Source: JALZVT01 sp039029135
GTDB taxonomy: Bacteria; Pseudomonadota; Gammaproteobacteria; Pseudomonadales; Azotimanducaceae
Assembly: GCA_039029135.1 (NCBI GenBank)
Contig: JBCCGT010000001.1
Coordinates: 496,001-560,000 of the forward strand
Length of the DNA: 64,000 nucleotides
Direction of reading: 5' to 3'
Part shown: positions 18,759 to 27,481 of the stretch, piece by piece
How positions within the stretch are numbered: position 1 is the stretch's first letter
Layout: every line of letters starts with the position of its first letter
Notes under the pieces: generated by a model
What the model saw: the letters and a program-made list of their open reading frames with translations, nothing else
Database searches by the model: none
What the model was told of the DNA's origin: nothing
Translations under genes and position numbers: made by a program

Positions 18759-19853
18759 ATGCCCCTGACCCAATCCATGCAGTCCAAGCTGGACGACCTC
18801 GCCGATCGCCACGAGGAGCTGGCCGCCCTGCTGGCGGACCCCGACACGGTCACGGACCGCGAGCGTTTCACCAGCCTGTCGAAGGAGTACGCGGAGCTGG
18901 AGCCGGTGATTGCCCAGTTTCAACGCCTGCGCGGCCTGACGGCAGAGCTCGCGGACAGCGAGGCGCTGCTGAAAGACGACGACGAGGACATGCGAGCGCT
19001 CGCGGCGGACGAGGCGCAGCGTCTGCGCGGCGATCTGGAGGCCTGCGAGGCCGAGCTGTCCGTGCTGCTCTTGCCGCGCGACCCGAACGACGGCGCGGAC
19101 GTCTTCTTGGAGGTTCGAGCCGGCACCGGCGGCGACGAGGCCGCGATCTTCGCCGGGGACCTGTTTCGCATGTACAGCCGCTACGCCGAAGGGCGCGGCT
19201 GGGCCATCGAGATACTCAGCGAGCGTCCAGGCGAGCACGGCGGCTACAAGGAGGTCGTCTCGCGGGTGGCCGGAAGAGACGTCTACAGTCGACTCAAATT
19301 CGAAAGCGGCGCGCATCGCGTCCAGCGCGTGCCCGAGACCGAGTCCCAGGGACGCATCCACACCTCCGCCTGCACCGTCGCCGTGCTGCCCGAGGCGAGC
19401 GAGGTGGAGGCCGTCGAGATCTCAAAGGACGAGCTGCGCGTCGACACGTTCCGCGCCTCTGGCGCGGGCGGCCAGCACGTCAACAAGACGGACAGCGCGG
19501 TGCGCCTTACGCACCTGCCCTCCGGGATCGTCGTGGAGTGTCAGGACGAGCGTTCCCAGCACAAGAACCGGGCGCGAGCGATGGCGCTGCTGCAGGCCAA
19601 GCTGTTCGACGTCGCGCAGCAGGCCCAGCAGCGCGAACAGGCCGAGGCGCGCAAGAGCCTCGTCGGTAGCGGCGATCGCTCCGAGCGGATCCGCACCTAC
19701 AACTTTCCCCAGGGCCGCGTCACCGATCATCGCATCGGCCTGACGCTATACAAGCTGGACGAAATCATCGGCGGCGATGTCGACAACGTCATCGAGCCGC
19801 TCGTGCAGGAGCATCAGGCCGACCTGCTCAAACGCCTCGGGGACGGCGAGTGA
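18759..19853 (+). CDS. prfA: Peptide chain release factor 1
   Basis: The protein has 364 residues. It terminates translation at UAA/UAG. The hydrolysis motif GAGGQHVNKTDSAVR is present. The codon-reading PxT tripeptide appears as PET in RVPETESQGR (E. coli has PAT), within the range seen for RF1. Its stop overlaps the GTG of prmC by 4 bp, coupling it to the enzyme that methylates the GGQ glutamine. Confidence 0.97.
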   Translation: MPLTQSMQSKLDDLADRHEELAALLADPDTVTDRERFTSLSKEYAELEPVIAQFQRLRGLTAELADSEALLKDDDEDMRALAADEAQRLRGDLEACEAELSVLLLPRDPNDGADVFLEVRAGTGGDEAAIFAGDLFRMYSRYAEGRGWAIEILSERPGEHGGYKEVVSRVAGRDVYSRLKFESGAHRVQRVPETESQGRIHTSACTVAVLPEASEVEAVEISKDELRVDTFRASGAGGQHVNKTDSAVRLTHLPSGIVVECQDERSQHKNRARAMALLQAKLFDVAQQAQQREQAEARKSLVGSGDRSERIRTYNFPQGRVTDHRIGLTLYKLDEIIGGDVDNVIEPLVQEHQADLLKRLGDGE

Positions 19854-20656
19854 GCGCGCGGCGCCTCGACGCGCTACTCGACGTGCTGCCGCGCGAGCTG
19901 CGCCTCGACGGCGAGATCCTGATCGCGCGCGAGATGGGCTGGAACCGCGCGCGCGTCATCGCGCATCCGGAGGCAGAGCTCGAGGGCGCGGCCTGCGAGC
20001 GCGTCGAGCAGGCAATCTCGCGCCGCGCGGCCGGCGAACCGCTGGCCTACATCACCGGCAGCCGCGAGTTTTACGGCCTGGAGTTCGCGGTCGACGATCG
20101 CGTGCTGGTACCCCGACCGGAGACCGAACTGCTGGTGGAGCTCGCGCTCGAGCGGCTGCCACAATCCGGCCGGCTGCTGGATCTGGGCACCGGCAGCGGC
20201 GCGATCGCGGTCGCCGTGAAACACGCAAGACCCGACGCGACCGTCTGGGCGACCGACATCAGTTCCGGTGCGCTCGACGTGGCCGCCGCCAACGCCGCGC
20301 GCCACGGCAGCGACATCCAGTTCTTCGTCGGCGACTGGTGGCGCGCCGTAGCCGGCGATTTCGATCTGGTCGTCAGCAATCCGCCTTATATCGCCGAAGA
20401 CGATCCGGCGTTGGCCGATCTCGCCGATCCCGCGGCGGCGCTCGTCAGCGGACCGCGGGGGCTTGATGACCTGCGCGCCATCGCCGCGGCGGCGAAAGCC
20501 CACCTGGCACCGGGCGGCCTGATCGCGCTGGAACACGGCAGCGACCAGGGTACAGACGTCCGCCAACTGCTCGAGCGGGCGAGGCTGACCGAGGTGGCGA
20601 CGCGCTGCGATCTCGCCGGCCACGAGCGGGTGACGCTCGGGCAGCGGCAGGACTGA
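19850..20656 (+). CDS. prmC: Release factor glutamine N5-methyltransferase
   Basis: The protein has 268 residues. It methylates the Gln of the GGQ motif in RF1/RF2 using SAM. The SAM site LLDLGTGSGAIAVAV and the catalytic VVSNPPYI are intact, with an N-terminal helical release-factor-binding domain. The start is GTG 19850, overlapping the prfA stop. It is followed by moeB after 13 bp; the hemA-prfA-prmC-moeB order is conserved in many relatives. Confidence 0.96.
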   Translation: MSARRLDALLDVLPRELRLDGEILIAREMGWNRARVIAHPEAELEGAACERVEQAISRRAAGEPLAYITGSREFYGLEFAVDDRVLVPRPETELLVELALERLPQSGRLLDLGTGSGAIAVAVKHARPDATVWATDISSGALDVAAANAARHGSDIQFFVGDWWRAVAGDFDLVVSNPPYIAEDDPALADLADPAAALVSGPRGLDDLRAIAAAAKAHLAPGGLIALEHGSDQGTDVRQLLERARLTEVATRCDLAGHERVTLGQRQD

Positions 20657-20669
20657 GGGGCGCGTCGCG

Positions 20670-21434
20670 ATGCAGGACGCAGAGCTGCTGCGCTACAGCC
20701 GACAGATCATGCTGCCAGAAGTCGACATCGCGGGGCAGGAGCGGATGCTGGCGAGCCACGTGATCATCGTCGGCCTGGGGGGCCTCGGGGCACCCGCCGC
20801 GATGTATCTCGCGGCGGCCGGCGTCGGTCGCCTGACGCTGATCGACGACGACCGGGTAGAGGCCAGCAACCTGCAGCGACAGATCATCCATCGCAGCGAC
20901 GCGGTCGGTGCGAGTAAGGTGGCGTCCGCGGCGACCACGCTGCGCGATCTCAATCCGGGCTGCGAGGTAACGACGATCGACGCCAGGATCGACGAGCAGG
21001 CCCTCGCTGGACTACTCACCGAGGCCGATCTGGTGCTGGACGCCACCGACAACTTCGAAACTCGCCACGCGATCAATCGCGCCTGCCGGGCGTCACGTGT
21101 GCCGCTGGTGTCGGGCGCGGCGATTCGCTGGGAAGGCCAGATCGCAGTATTCGATTTTCGCGTCGAGGACGGCCCCTGCTATGCCTGTCTCTATGCGCCG
21201 GACACCCAGGGCGAGAATCTGAACTGCGCGGAGAACGGCGTTGCCGCACCCATCGTCGGCGTCGTGGGAGCCATGCAGGCGTTGGAGGCGCTGAAGCTGC
21301 TGACCGGCGTCGGCGAGACCCTGCACGGCGCGCTGCTGGTCTGGGACGGCAAGTATCAGAGCTGGCAGCGGCTGCGGCTGCAGCGCGATCCGGGCTGCGC
21401 GCTCTGCGCCGCGGCGACGCGTCCGACCGCCTGA
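20670..21434 (+). CDS. moeB: MoeB/ThiF-type E1-like adenylyltransferase
   Basis: The protein has 254 residues. It adenylates the C-terminal Gly of a ubiquitin-like sulfur carrier (MoaD or ThiS). The ATP loop is IVGLGGLGAPAAMYL, the nucleotide-contacting residues lie in NLQRQIIH, and DATDNFETRHAIN follows. The zinc pairs are CYAC and CALC. The start is ATG 20670 with GAGGGG about 10 bp upstream. Given the hemA-prfA-prmC context, MoeB is preferred; ThiF cannot be excluded. Confidence 0.93.
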   Translation: MQDAELLRYSRQIMLPEVDIAGQERMLASHVIIVGLGGLGAPAAMYLAAAGVGRLTLIDDDRVEASNLQRQIIHRSDAVGASKVASAATTLRDLNPGCEVTTIDARIDEQALAGLLTEADLVLDATDNFETRHAINRACRASRVPLVSGAAIRWEGQIAVFDFRVEDGPCYACLYAPDTQGENLNCAENGVAAPIVGVVGAMQALEALKLLTGVGETLHGALLVWDGKYQSWQRLRLQRDPGCALCAAATRPTA

Positions 21435-21458
21435 GCCTGAGGCGCGGCCTGAAAAGCC

Positions 21459-22280
21459 CTATCCGCGCGCGGGGGACGCGACCGCGATAAGGCGCGCGCG
21501 CCACGCAGATGGGGGCGTCCGCGCCTCGTCATCCAATTGGGCGGTACCAGTCATCCGCTCGCCGTCGACCAAACCCGTGAACCGGAACGTCCGCTCACCG
21601 GCGGTACCCACAAAGCTGATACGTCGACCGGACAGCCGCACCTCAGACAGCGCCATGGCGTCGCCGCCCCTCTGCTTGGCGGGCTCGACCGTTTGGTAGC
21701 GCTGTCGCAGCGACAGGTCGAACGTCTGCGCACCAAGCGACAGCCGCCAGTCACCGCCAACGGCCGCAGGAATCACCCAAAGCAGCGCGCCGCCGCTCGT
21801 GCGACCCTGGGCGCGCCGGTCGGGCCGCCAGTCGCCCATGTGGAAGCTGTTGGAGACGAGTCTCGCCCCTGGCCGCATCTCGGCCAGCAGCTTGGGCCGC
21901 AGTCGCAGGTTGGCCTCCGGAAACAGGTAGATCACCACCACAGAGGCGTCGGCTACGTCGGCAGCGAAGATGTCGCCTTCGACAAAAGCCGCTCTGCGGC
22001 CGACGCCAGCCGCCTGCGCGCGCTGCCGCGACAGCGCCACCAGCTCGGACTGCAGCTCTACGCCCTGCGCCGTCGCGCCGCGCCGCGCGGCGCCGATGAC
22101 GAAGCGGCCGTCGCCCGAACCGAGATCGATCACGTGGTCATCGGGACCAACGCCGGCCAGATCCAGGATCAGCTCGACGTCTTCTTCGACGGTCTGGACA
22201 TAGGGTGCGACCGATTCGGCACTCAGAGACTGAGGGATTACCAACACAACGGCGCACACCGCGACGACGGCGGCGCGCAT
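21459..22280 (-). CDS. Exported class I SAM-methyltransferase-like protein
   Basis: The protein has 273 residues. A clear signal peptide (residues ~1-21, ending SLSAES) is followed by a Rossmann methyltransferase core: HVIDLGSGDGRFVIGAA (motif I), GVELQSELVALSRQRA, and FVEGDIFAADVADASVVVIY. The last ~100 residues look like a small beta-barrel-type domain (SLRQRYQTVE onward). The start is ATG 22280. An open frame continues upstream, but that part is a shadow of lipB. SAM is cytosolic, so an exported SAM enzyme is odd. It may retain a folding scaffold, or the leader may act as an anchor. Confidence 0.8.
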   Translation of the reverse strand: MRAAVVAVCAVVLVIPQSLSAESVAPYVQTVEEDVELILDLAGVGPDDHVIDLGSGDGRFVIGAARRGATAQGVELQSELVALSRQRAQAAGVGRRAAFVEGDIFAADVADASVVVIYLFPEANLRLRPKLLAEMRPGARLVSNSFHMGDWRPDRRAQGRTSGGALLWVIPAAVGGDWRLSLGAQTFDLSLRQRYQTVEPAKQRGGDAMALSEVRLSGRRISFVGTAGERTFRFTGLVDGERMTGTAQLDDEARTPPSAWRARLIAVASPARG

Positions 22281-22297
22281 GGCTGGCCCCGCTCTCG

Positions 22298-22906
22298 CTA
22301 TGGCGTGAGCGCCTGAGCGAGATCTTCTGCGAGCACGTCGGCAAGCGCCGCGAGCGAAGGCGGGGCGCAGAATTCGGCCATGTGCCGCACCTCCATGCCG
22401 ATCAGCCCACAGGGGTTGATGCGCGCAAAGGGCTCGAGGTCCATGTCGACGTTCAGGCTGAGACCGTGATAGCTGCAGCCGCGGCGGACGCGCAGCCCGA
22501 GGCTCGCGATCTTGGCGCCATCGACATAGACGCCGGGCGCGTCGTCCCGTCCCGCGGCCTCGATGCCGTAGCGCTTGAGCGTGGCACAGATCGCGGCCTC
22601 GATGCCGCGCACCAGACCGCGCACGCTGAGGCCGCTGCGGCGAATGTCGAGCATCAAATAGCCGACGAGCTGGCCCGGACCGTGGTACGTCACCTGCCCG
22701 CCGCGGTCGCTCTGAACGACGGGGATGTCGCCTGGCATCAATAGGTGCTCTGCGCGGCCGGCCTGGCCCTGTGTGAACACCGGCTCGTGCTCGGTGAACC
22801 ACAACTCGTTCGGCGTGTCGGCATCGCGCGCCTCGGTGAACGCCTTCATGTCGGCAAACACGGGCTGGTACTGCGTGCGCCCGAGCTTTCGCACGACGAA
22901 AGTCAC
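22298..22906 (-). CDS. lipB: Lipoyl(octanoyl) transferase
   Basis: The protein has 202 residues. It moves octanoate from ACP to lipoyl domains of E2 and GcvH. The signature RGGQVTYHGPGQLVGY is present. The catalytic Cys is in INPCGLIGM and the Lys in DGAKIASLGL. The start is GTG 22906, overlapping the stop of the DUF493 gene (GTGA). No lipA follows on this strand; the exported methyltransferase gene lies 17 bp downstream. Confidence 0.96.
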   Translation of the reverse strand: MTFVVRKLGRTQYQPVFADMKAFTEARDADTPNELWFTEHEPVFTQGQAGRAEHLLMPGDIPVVQSDRGGQVTYHGPGQLVGYLMLDIRRSGLSVRGLVRGIEAAICATLKRYGIEAAGRDDAPGVYVDGAKIASLGLRVRRGCSYHGLSLNVDMDLEPFARINPCGLIGMEVRHMAEFCAPPSLAALADVLAEDLAQALTP

Positions 22907-23172
22907 AGCACCATCCTCACGCCTTCCACGGCAAGCAGGTCCTCGTGCAGCGCTTTTAGCTGCGGCTCGCCCGTTGCCTCGATGACGCAGGTGATCGCAC
23001 AGAAGCGCTGGTTGCGGCTGGGTCGCGTGGTGATATCTGCCGCGGCAAGTTGCCCTGCGTGGCGCTCCACGCAGGCAATGACGTCGCGCTCGAAGTGTTC
23101 CCGCTGATCGCCGATCGTCTTGATCGGATAGCGACAGGGAAACTCGATCTTCGGCGCTTCGATATCGGTCAT
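22903..23172 (-). CDS. ybeD: DUF493 / YbeD family protein
   Basis: This is an 89-residue small alpha/beta protein of the UPF0250 family, an ACT-like fold of unknown biochemical role found between dacA and lipB in many gammaproteobacteria. EFPCRYPIKTIG at the start and VRMVL at the end fit the family. It starts with ATG 6 bp after the dacA stop and overlaps lipB by 4 bp. Confidence 0.94.
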   Translation of the reverse strand: MTDIEAPKIEFPCRYPIKTIGDQREHFERDVIACVERHAGQLAAADITTRPSRNQRFCAITCVIEATGEPQLKALHEDLLAVEGVRMVL

Positions 23173-23178
23173 CTGCGC

Positions 23179-24339
23179 TCAGCCGCTGATCAGATCCTGA
23201 AAGAAGCGCACGACCGACTGCCACAGCCACTTGAACAGCCCGGCCTCTTCCGCGTCCTCGAGCGCGACCAGCGGCGCGCGCGCGACGATCTCGTCATCGA
23301 GGCTGAGCCGCAGTTCGCCGACCTCCGTTCCGGCGGCCAGCGGCGCCTCGATCACATCCGGCAACCGCATTTCGGCCTTGACCATGTCATAGCTGCCGCG
23401 CGGAATGGTAACGACCATGTTCTCCGCTAGTCCCAGCTCGACGGTGTCCTGTTCGCCGAACCACAGCTGCGCGTTGCGCAGCATGACGTCGGCATCGTAA
23501 ATCTTGCGGGTTTCGAAGTAGCGAAAACCGTAGCTCAGCAGCTTTTGACTCTCGCGCATGCGCGCCTCGTCGCTGGCTGTGCCGAGCACGACGCTAATCA
23601 GTCGCTGGCCGTTGCGCTCGGCCGACGCGACGAGGCAGTAGCCGGCCGCGCGCGTGTGCCCGGTCTTGACGCCATCGACGGTCTTATCGCGCCACAGCAA
23701 TCGATTGCGGTTGGGCTGGTCGATGCCGTTAAACCGAAAGGAACGTTCAGAGTACAGCGAATAGTGATCGGGAAAGTCGCGAATCATCGCCTCGGTTAGA
23801 GCCGCCAGATCGCGCGCCGACGCGTAGTGTTCGTCGTCGGGCAGGCCGGTTGCGTTGCGAAACGACGTGCTGGTCATGCCCAGCCGCGCAGCCTGCTCGT
23901 TCATCATGTCCGCAAACGCGCCCTCGTCGCCCGCGACGTGCTCCGCGAGCGCGACGCTCGCGTCGTTGCCAGATTGGATGATCACGCCGCGCAGCAGATC
24001 GATGAGCGGCACCTGCGTGCCCTCGCGCACGAACATCTTCGACCCGCCCATGCGCCAGGCGCGCACGCTAATGGACACCATATCGTCATCGCGGATGCGG
24101 CCCGCCGCGAGCTCTGTCGCCGCGACGTAGCTGGTCATGATCTTCGTCAGACTCGCGGGCGGCACGCTCGAGTCCGCGTCGCGCTCGGCCAGCACCCGAC
24201 CCGATCCGGCATCCAGCAGAATGTAGGCCGTCGCTGCGATCTCCGGCGCCTTCGGCACGATCGGTGCCGCCGCTCGAGACTCGGCGGCGAACGGCGCCAG
24301 CAGTAGCGCGAGCAGGCAGGCAAGGAAGTAGGGCCTCAT
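23179..24339 (-). CDS. dacA: D-alanyl-D-alanine carboxypeptidase (PBP5/6 type)
   Basis: The protein has 386 residues. It trims the terminal D-Ala of peptidoglycan stem peptides in the periplasm. It has a signal peptide (~1-24), the active-site SLTK, the SGN triad and KTGHT. A C-terminal beta domain and an amphipathic membrane-anchoring helix (FKWLWQSVVRFFQDLI) follow. ATG 24339 is chosen, with GGAG 11 bp upstream, over an earlier in-frame start lacking a leader. It lies 78 bp after rlpA. Confidence 0.96.
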   Translation of the reverse strand: MRPYFLACLLALLLAPFAAESRAAAPIVPKAPEIAATAYILLDAGSGRVLAERDADSSVPPASLTKIMTSYVAATELAAGRIRDDDMVSISVRAWRMGGSKMFVREGTQVPLIDLLRGVIIQSGNDASVALAEHVAGDEGAFADMMNEQAARLGMTSTSFRNATGLPDDEHYASARDLAALTEAMIRDFPDHYSLYSERSFRFNGIDQPNRNRLLWRDKTVDGVKTGHTRAAGYCLVASAERNGQRLISVVLGTASDEARMRESQKLLSYGFRYFETRKIYDADVMLRNAQLWFGEQDTVELGLAENMVVTIPRGSYDMVKAEMRLPDVIEAPLAAGTEVGELRLSLDDEIVARAPLVALEDAEEAGLFKWLWQSVVRFFQDLISG

Positions 24340-24417
24340 TGAATCAGTTACTCCAGGGGGCACTTGGTGGCGACGATTGGCTTCGGTACTACCGGACATG
24401 ACGACCGCGAACGAGCA

Positions 24418-25323
24418 TCAAGGATCCGCGACGTTTATGGGGTCGAGGCTCAGCTGCTTGCGCAGCATGCCATCGACCGCCGCACGCCGAGCGCTCGTCT
24501 CGAACGGACCGACACGCACGCGATACAGCTCGCGGTCCGGATGTTTGACGATAAAGACCGGTTCGGCAACCGTCTCGGCGACGCGATCGCGCAGTCGGCG
24601 AGCACCATCGTACTCGCCGAAGGCGGCGATCTGCAGACCGCCGACGGCCCTGGCGCGGGCGGCCGCCTCTGCCGCCGCTCGCTCTTCCGCTTGCTTGGCG
24701 GCCAGCAGCCGCTCGCGTTCGCGCCGCGCCCGCTCAATCTCGCGCCGCAGCGCGGTCCGTTCGACCGGCGTCATGCTGAGACTCTCGACGCGCACCCGCG
24801 CGGTGCCCGCCTGCAGAATCCCGAGTCGCGCCGCCGCCGCGTAGGACAGATCGATCAAGCGACCCGGGATAAACGGACCGCGATCGTTCACGCGCACGAC
24901 CAGCGATCGATCGTTGCGAAGATTGGTGACCCGCACAAAGGTCGGCAGCGGTAGCGACCTGTGCGCCGCCGTCAGCGCGTACATATCGTAGCGCTCGCCG
25001 CTGGCCGTGGTGCGGCCATGGAACTTGTTGCCATACCAGGAGGCGATACCGTCTTCCTTATAGCCGACCGCCGTATCGAGCCGCGAATACTGCACGCCGT
25101 TGACGACGTACTGGCGCGAGTTGCCGCTGGCTGTCAAAGGCTCGTCCTGCGGCTGCGGCTCCGCAGCCCGCCACACCGCATCCGGTACGACCGCGGGGCC
25201 GCTGTCGCCGGGCGTCAGCGCCGGGCCCTGACAGGCCCCGACGCACAGCAGCAGGGAGACGATGTGAAGCTGCGTCCATCGCAATTGCCATGGACGACGG
25301 CCGTTGCTGTCGGTCTTTTTCAT
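24418..25323 (-). CDS. rlpA: RlpA septal lipoprotein, DPBB and SPOR domains
   Basis: The protein has 301 residues, with lipobox CVGAC near residue 31. The double-psi beta-barrel contains GIASWYGNKFHGRTTASG and VRVNDRGPF, including the Asp typical of catalytically active RlpA. An Ala/Glu/Arg-rich helix leads to a C-terminal SPOR domain that binds denuded glycan at the septum (GLQIAAFGEYDGARRLRDR). Active homologues are lytic transglycosylases. It overlaps mltB by 4 bp (ATGA). Confidence 0.95.
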   Translation of the reverse strand: MKKTDSNGRRPWQLRWTQLHIVSLLLCVGACQGPALTPGDSGPAVVPDAVWRAAEPQPQDEPLTASGNSRQYVVNGVQYSRLDTAVGYKEDGIASWYGNKFHGRTTASGERYDMYALTAAHRSLPLPTFVRVTNLRNDRSLVVRVNDRGPFIPGRLIDLSYAAAARLGILQAGTARVRVESLSMTPVERTALRREIERARRERERLLAAKQAEERAAAEAAARARAVGGLQIAAFGEYDGARRLRDRVAETVAEPVFIVKHPDRELYRVRVGPFETSARRAAVDGMLRKQLSLDPINVADP

Positions 25324-26300
25324 CGGGCGCGGCGGATCTGCCCCGCGAGCTGGTACACGGCAAGCGCGTACATCGACGAGTGGTTATAGCGCGTGATGCT
25401 GTAGAAGTCGTTCAATCCCAGCCAGTACTGCACGCCCGCGTCGGCCTGCATGCGAAACAGCGCGCCGCTCGCGTCGTCCGCGACGCTCTGCGGCACCTCG
25501 AGGCCCCGCGCGCGCAGGTCGCCAACCTTGTGCGTCAACTTCAACGTTTCGTTCGCCAGCTCGTCGATTCCTGGCGAGGTGACCGCCACCGGGACGATCA
25601 CGTCGGCCTCGTTGCGCCAGCCATGGCGCGCCAGATAATTGGCCACGCTGCCGATGGCATCCGTTTCGTTCGTGAGAATGTCGCGCCGGCCGTCGCCGGT
25701 GAAGTCGATGGCGTACTCGCGAAAACTCGACGGGATAAACTGACCGTAGCCCATCGCACCGGCATAGGACCCGACCAGCTCGAGCGGATCGACGCCCTCC
25801 TCCCGCGCCAGCAACAGGTACTGGGTCAGCTCCTTGCGGAAGAACTTGGCGCGCGGCGGGTAATCAAACGCGAGGGTCGACAGCGCGTCGAGCACACGAT
25901 AGTTGCCCATGTATTTCCCGTAGCGCGTTTCGACGCCGATGATCGCGACGATGTACTCCGGCGCGACGCCGAATCGCTTCGAAGCGCGCGCTAGGGCATC
26001 CGCGTTGCGCTGCCAGAATGCGACGCCGTCCACGATACGCTGCGGCTGGATGAAGATCTTGCGGTAGTCCTTCCACTCCAGCACACGCTCTGCCGGGCGC
26101 GAGATCGCGTCGATGATGCTCTGCTTGCGCTCGGCGGCGGAAAACCAGCGTCGCAGGTCGGTGCCCTTGAAGCCGTGCTCGTTCTGCAGCTCGGCCAGAT
26201 AGTCCGGAATCTCGGCGTGCTGCAAGTAGGAGGCGGACACACAGGGCGCGCCGCACAGCGCGAGTGCGAGCAGGCCGGGGAGCAAGAAACGTGACTTCAA
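25320..26300 (-). CDS. mltB: Membrane-associated lytic murein transglycosylase B
   Basis: The protein has 326 residues and cleaves the MurNAc-GlcNAc bond with anhydro product. The catalytic Glu lies in GVETRYG (family 3). SYAGAMGYGQFIPSSFREYA and DGRRDILTNETDAIGSVANY follow the family pattern. An export leader (RFLLPGLLALALCGAPC) is present, but the Cys context is not a clean lipobox, so lipidation is uncertain. The best start is TTG 26300 behind AAGGACAGGAT. The longer open frame upstream is a shadow of rodA. Confidence 0.92.
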   Translation of the reverse strand: MKSRFLLPGLLALALCGAPCVSASYLQHAEIPDYLAELQNEHGFKGTDLRRWFSAAERKQSIIDAISRPAERVLEWKDYRKIFIQPQRIVDGVAFWQRNADALARASKRFGVAPEYIVAIIGVETRYGKYMGNYRVLDALSTLAFDYPPRAKFFRKELTQYLLLAREEGVDPLELVGSYAGAMGYGQFIPSSFREYAIDFTGDGRRDILTNETDAIGSVANYLARHGWRNEADVIVPVAVTSPGIDELANETLKLTHKVGDLRARGLEVPQSVADDASGALFRMQADAGVQYWLGLNDFYSITRYNHSSMYALAVYQLAGQIRRAR

Positions 26301-26338
26301 AATCCTGTCCTTTCGTACAACCGGATGTGGCAACCAGG

Positions 26339-27481
26339 CTAGTGACCGCGATGCCAATTCTGCTCCGCGTGCATGGCCATAACGATACCAAAGCCCGCCA
26401 GCAAGGTGATCGCCGAGGTGCCGCCGTAGCTCACGAGCGGCAGCGGCACGCCCACGACGGGCAGCAGGCCGCAGACCATCGCGATGTTCACGAACGCGTA
26501 CACGAAGAACGTCAGCGTCAGCGCGCCGGCGACCAGGCGCGCGAAGGTGCTGGGCGCCTGCGTCGACATAAACAGACCGCGGGCCACGACAACCAGGTAC
26601 AGCAGTAAGAGTATGAGCACGCCAACAAGGCCAAGTTCCTCGCCGATGACGGCGATGATGAAGTCCGTCTGGCTCTCCGGCAGAAAGTCGAGCTGGCTCT
26701 GCGTGCCCTGCAGCAGCCCCTTGCCGAACACGCCCCCCGAGCCGATCGCGGTCTTCGACTGGATGATGTTCCAGCCGGCGCCGAGCGGATCGCTCTCCGG
26801 GTCGAATAGCGTGACGATACGACTTCTCTGATAGTCCTCCAGCAGGTACCAGAAACCGGGCGCCGCCAGCGCGAGCGCGAGCACCGCAAAACCGATGAGG
26901 CGCCAGGGCAGCCCCGCAAGCACGATCACCGCGAGACCCGCCCCGGCGATCAGAATGCCGGTGCCCAGATCGGGCTGGCGCACAATGAGAAACGCGGGCA
27001 CCAGCGTCAGCGCCAGCGCGACGCACAGGTGCAAAAGGCGCGGTGGCAGCAGCCGATCGTGCAGATACCAGGCGACCATCAGCGGCACCGCGAGCTTCAT
27101 CAGTTCGCTCGGCTGAAAGCGGATCACGCCCGGTATCTCCAGCCAGCGCTGCGCGCCCTTGGCGGTGACGCCGAACAGCAGCACGCCGACGAGCATCGCC
27201 AGCCCCAGGACGTAGAGCGCCGGCGCCCAACGCAGATACAGACGCGGCGATATGACGGCAGCAACCAGCATCGCCACCAGCGCGAGCGACAGGCGCAGCG
27301 CCTGCGCGCGCAGGGTTGCCATGTCCTGCTCGACCGCGCTGTACAGAACGACCAGCCCGTAGCCGATGATCGCCAGGATCGCCGCCATCAGCAGCGGATC
27401 GATCAGCGCGACGCTGGGCCGCTCGGGCACCGCCAGGCCGGAGCGATCGGACAGCGAGCGAACGAAGTCGCGACCGCTCAT
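26339..27481 (-). CDS. rodA: Rod-shape SEDS peptidoglycan polymerase RodA
   Basis: The protein has 380 residues and is a multi-pass inner-membrane protein (about ten helices). It polymerises glycan with PBP2 in the elongasome. SEDS features: RFQPSELMK, QPDLGTG, and GVPLPLVSYGGTSAI near the C-terminus. ATG 27481 overlaps the mrdA stop by 4 bp, coupling the two partners. Confidence 0.96.
   Translation of the reverse strand: MSGRDFVRSLSDRSGLAVPERPSVALIDPLLMAAILAIIGYGLVVLYSAVEQDMATLRAQALRLSLALVAMLVAAVISPRLYLRWAPALYVLGLAMLVGVLLFGVTAKGAQRWLEIPGVIRFQPSELMKLAVPLMVAWYLHDRLLPPRLLHLCVALALTLVPAFLIVRQPDLGTGILIAGAGLAVIVLAGLPWRLIGFAVLALALAAPGFWYLLEDYQRSRIVTLFDPESDPLGAGWNIIQSKTAIGSGGVFGKGLLQGTQSQLDFLPESQTDFIIAVIGEELGLVGVLILLLLYLVVVARGLFMSTQAPSTFARLVAGALTLTFFVYAFVNIAMVCGLLPVVGVPLPLVSYGGTSAITLLAGFGIVMAMHAEQNWHRGH

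Noticed and set aside
21459..22802. Apparent LipB-region/methyltransferase fusion frame
   Set aside because: The N-terminal part is an out-of-phase shadow of lipB. A signal peptide begins at ATG 22280.
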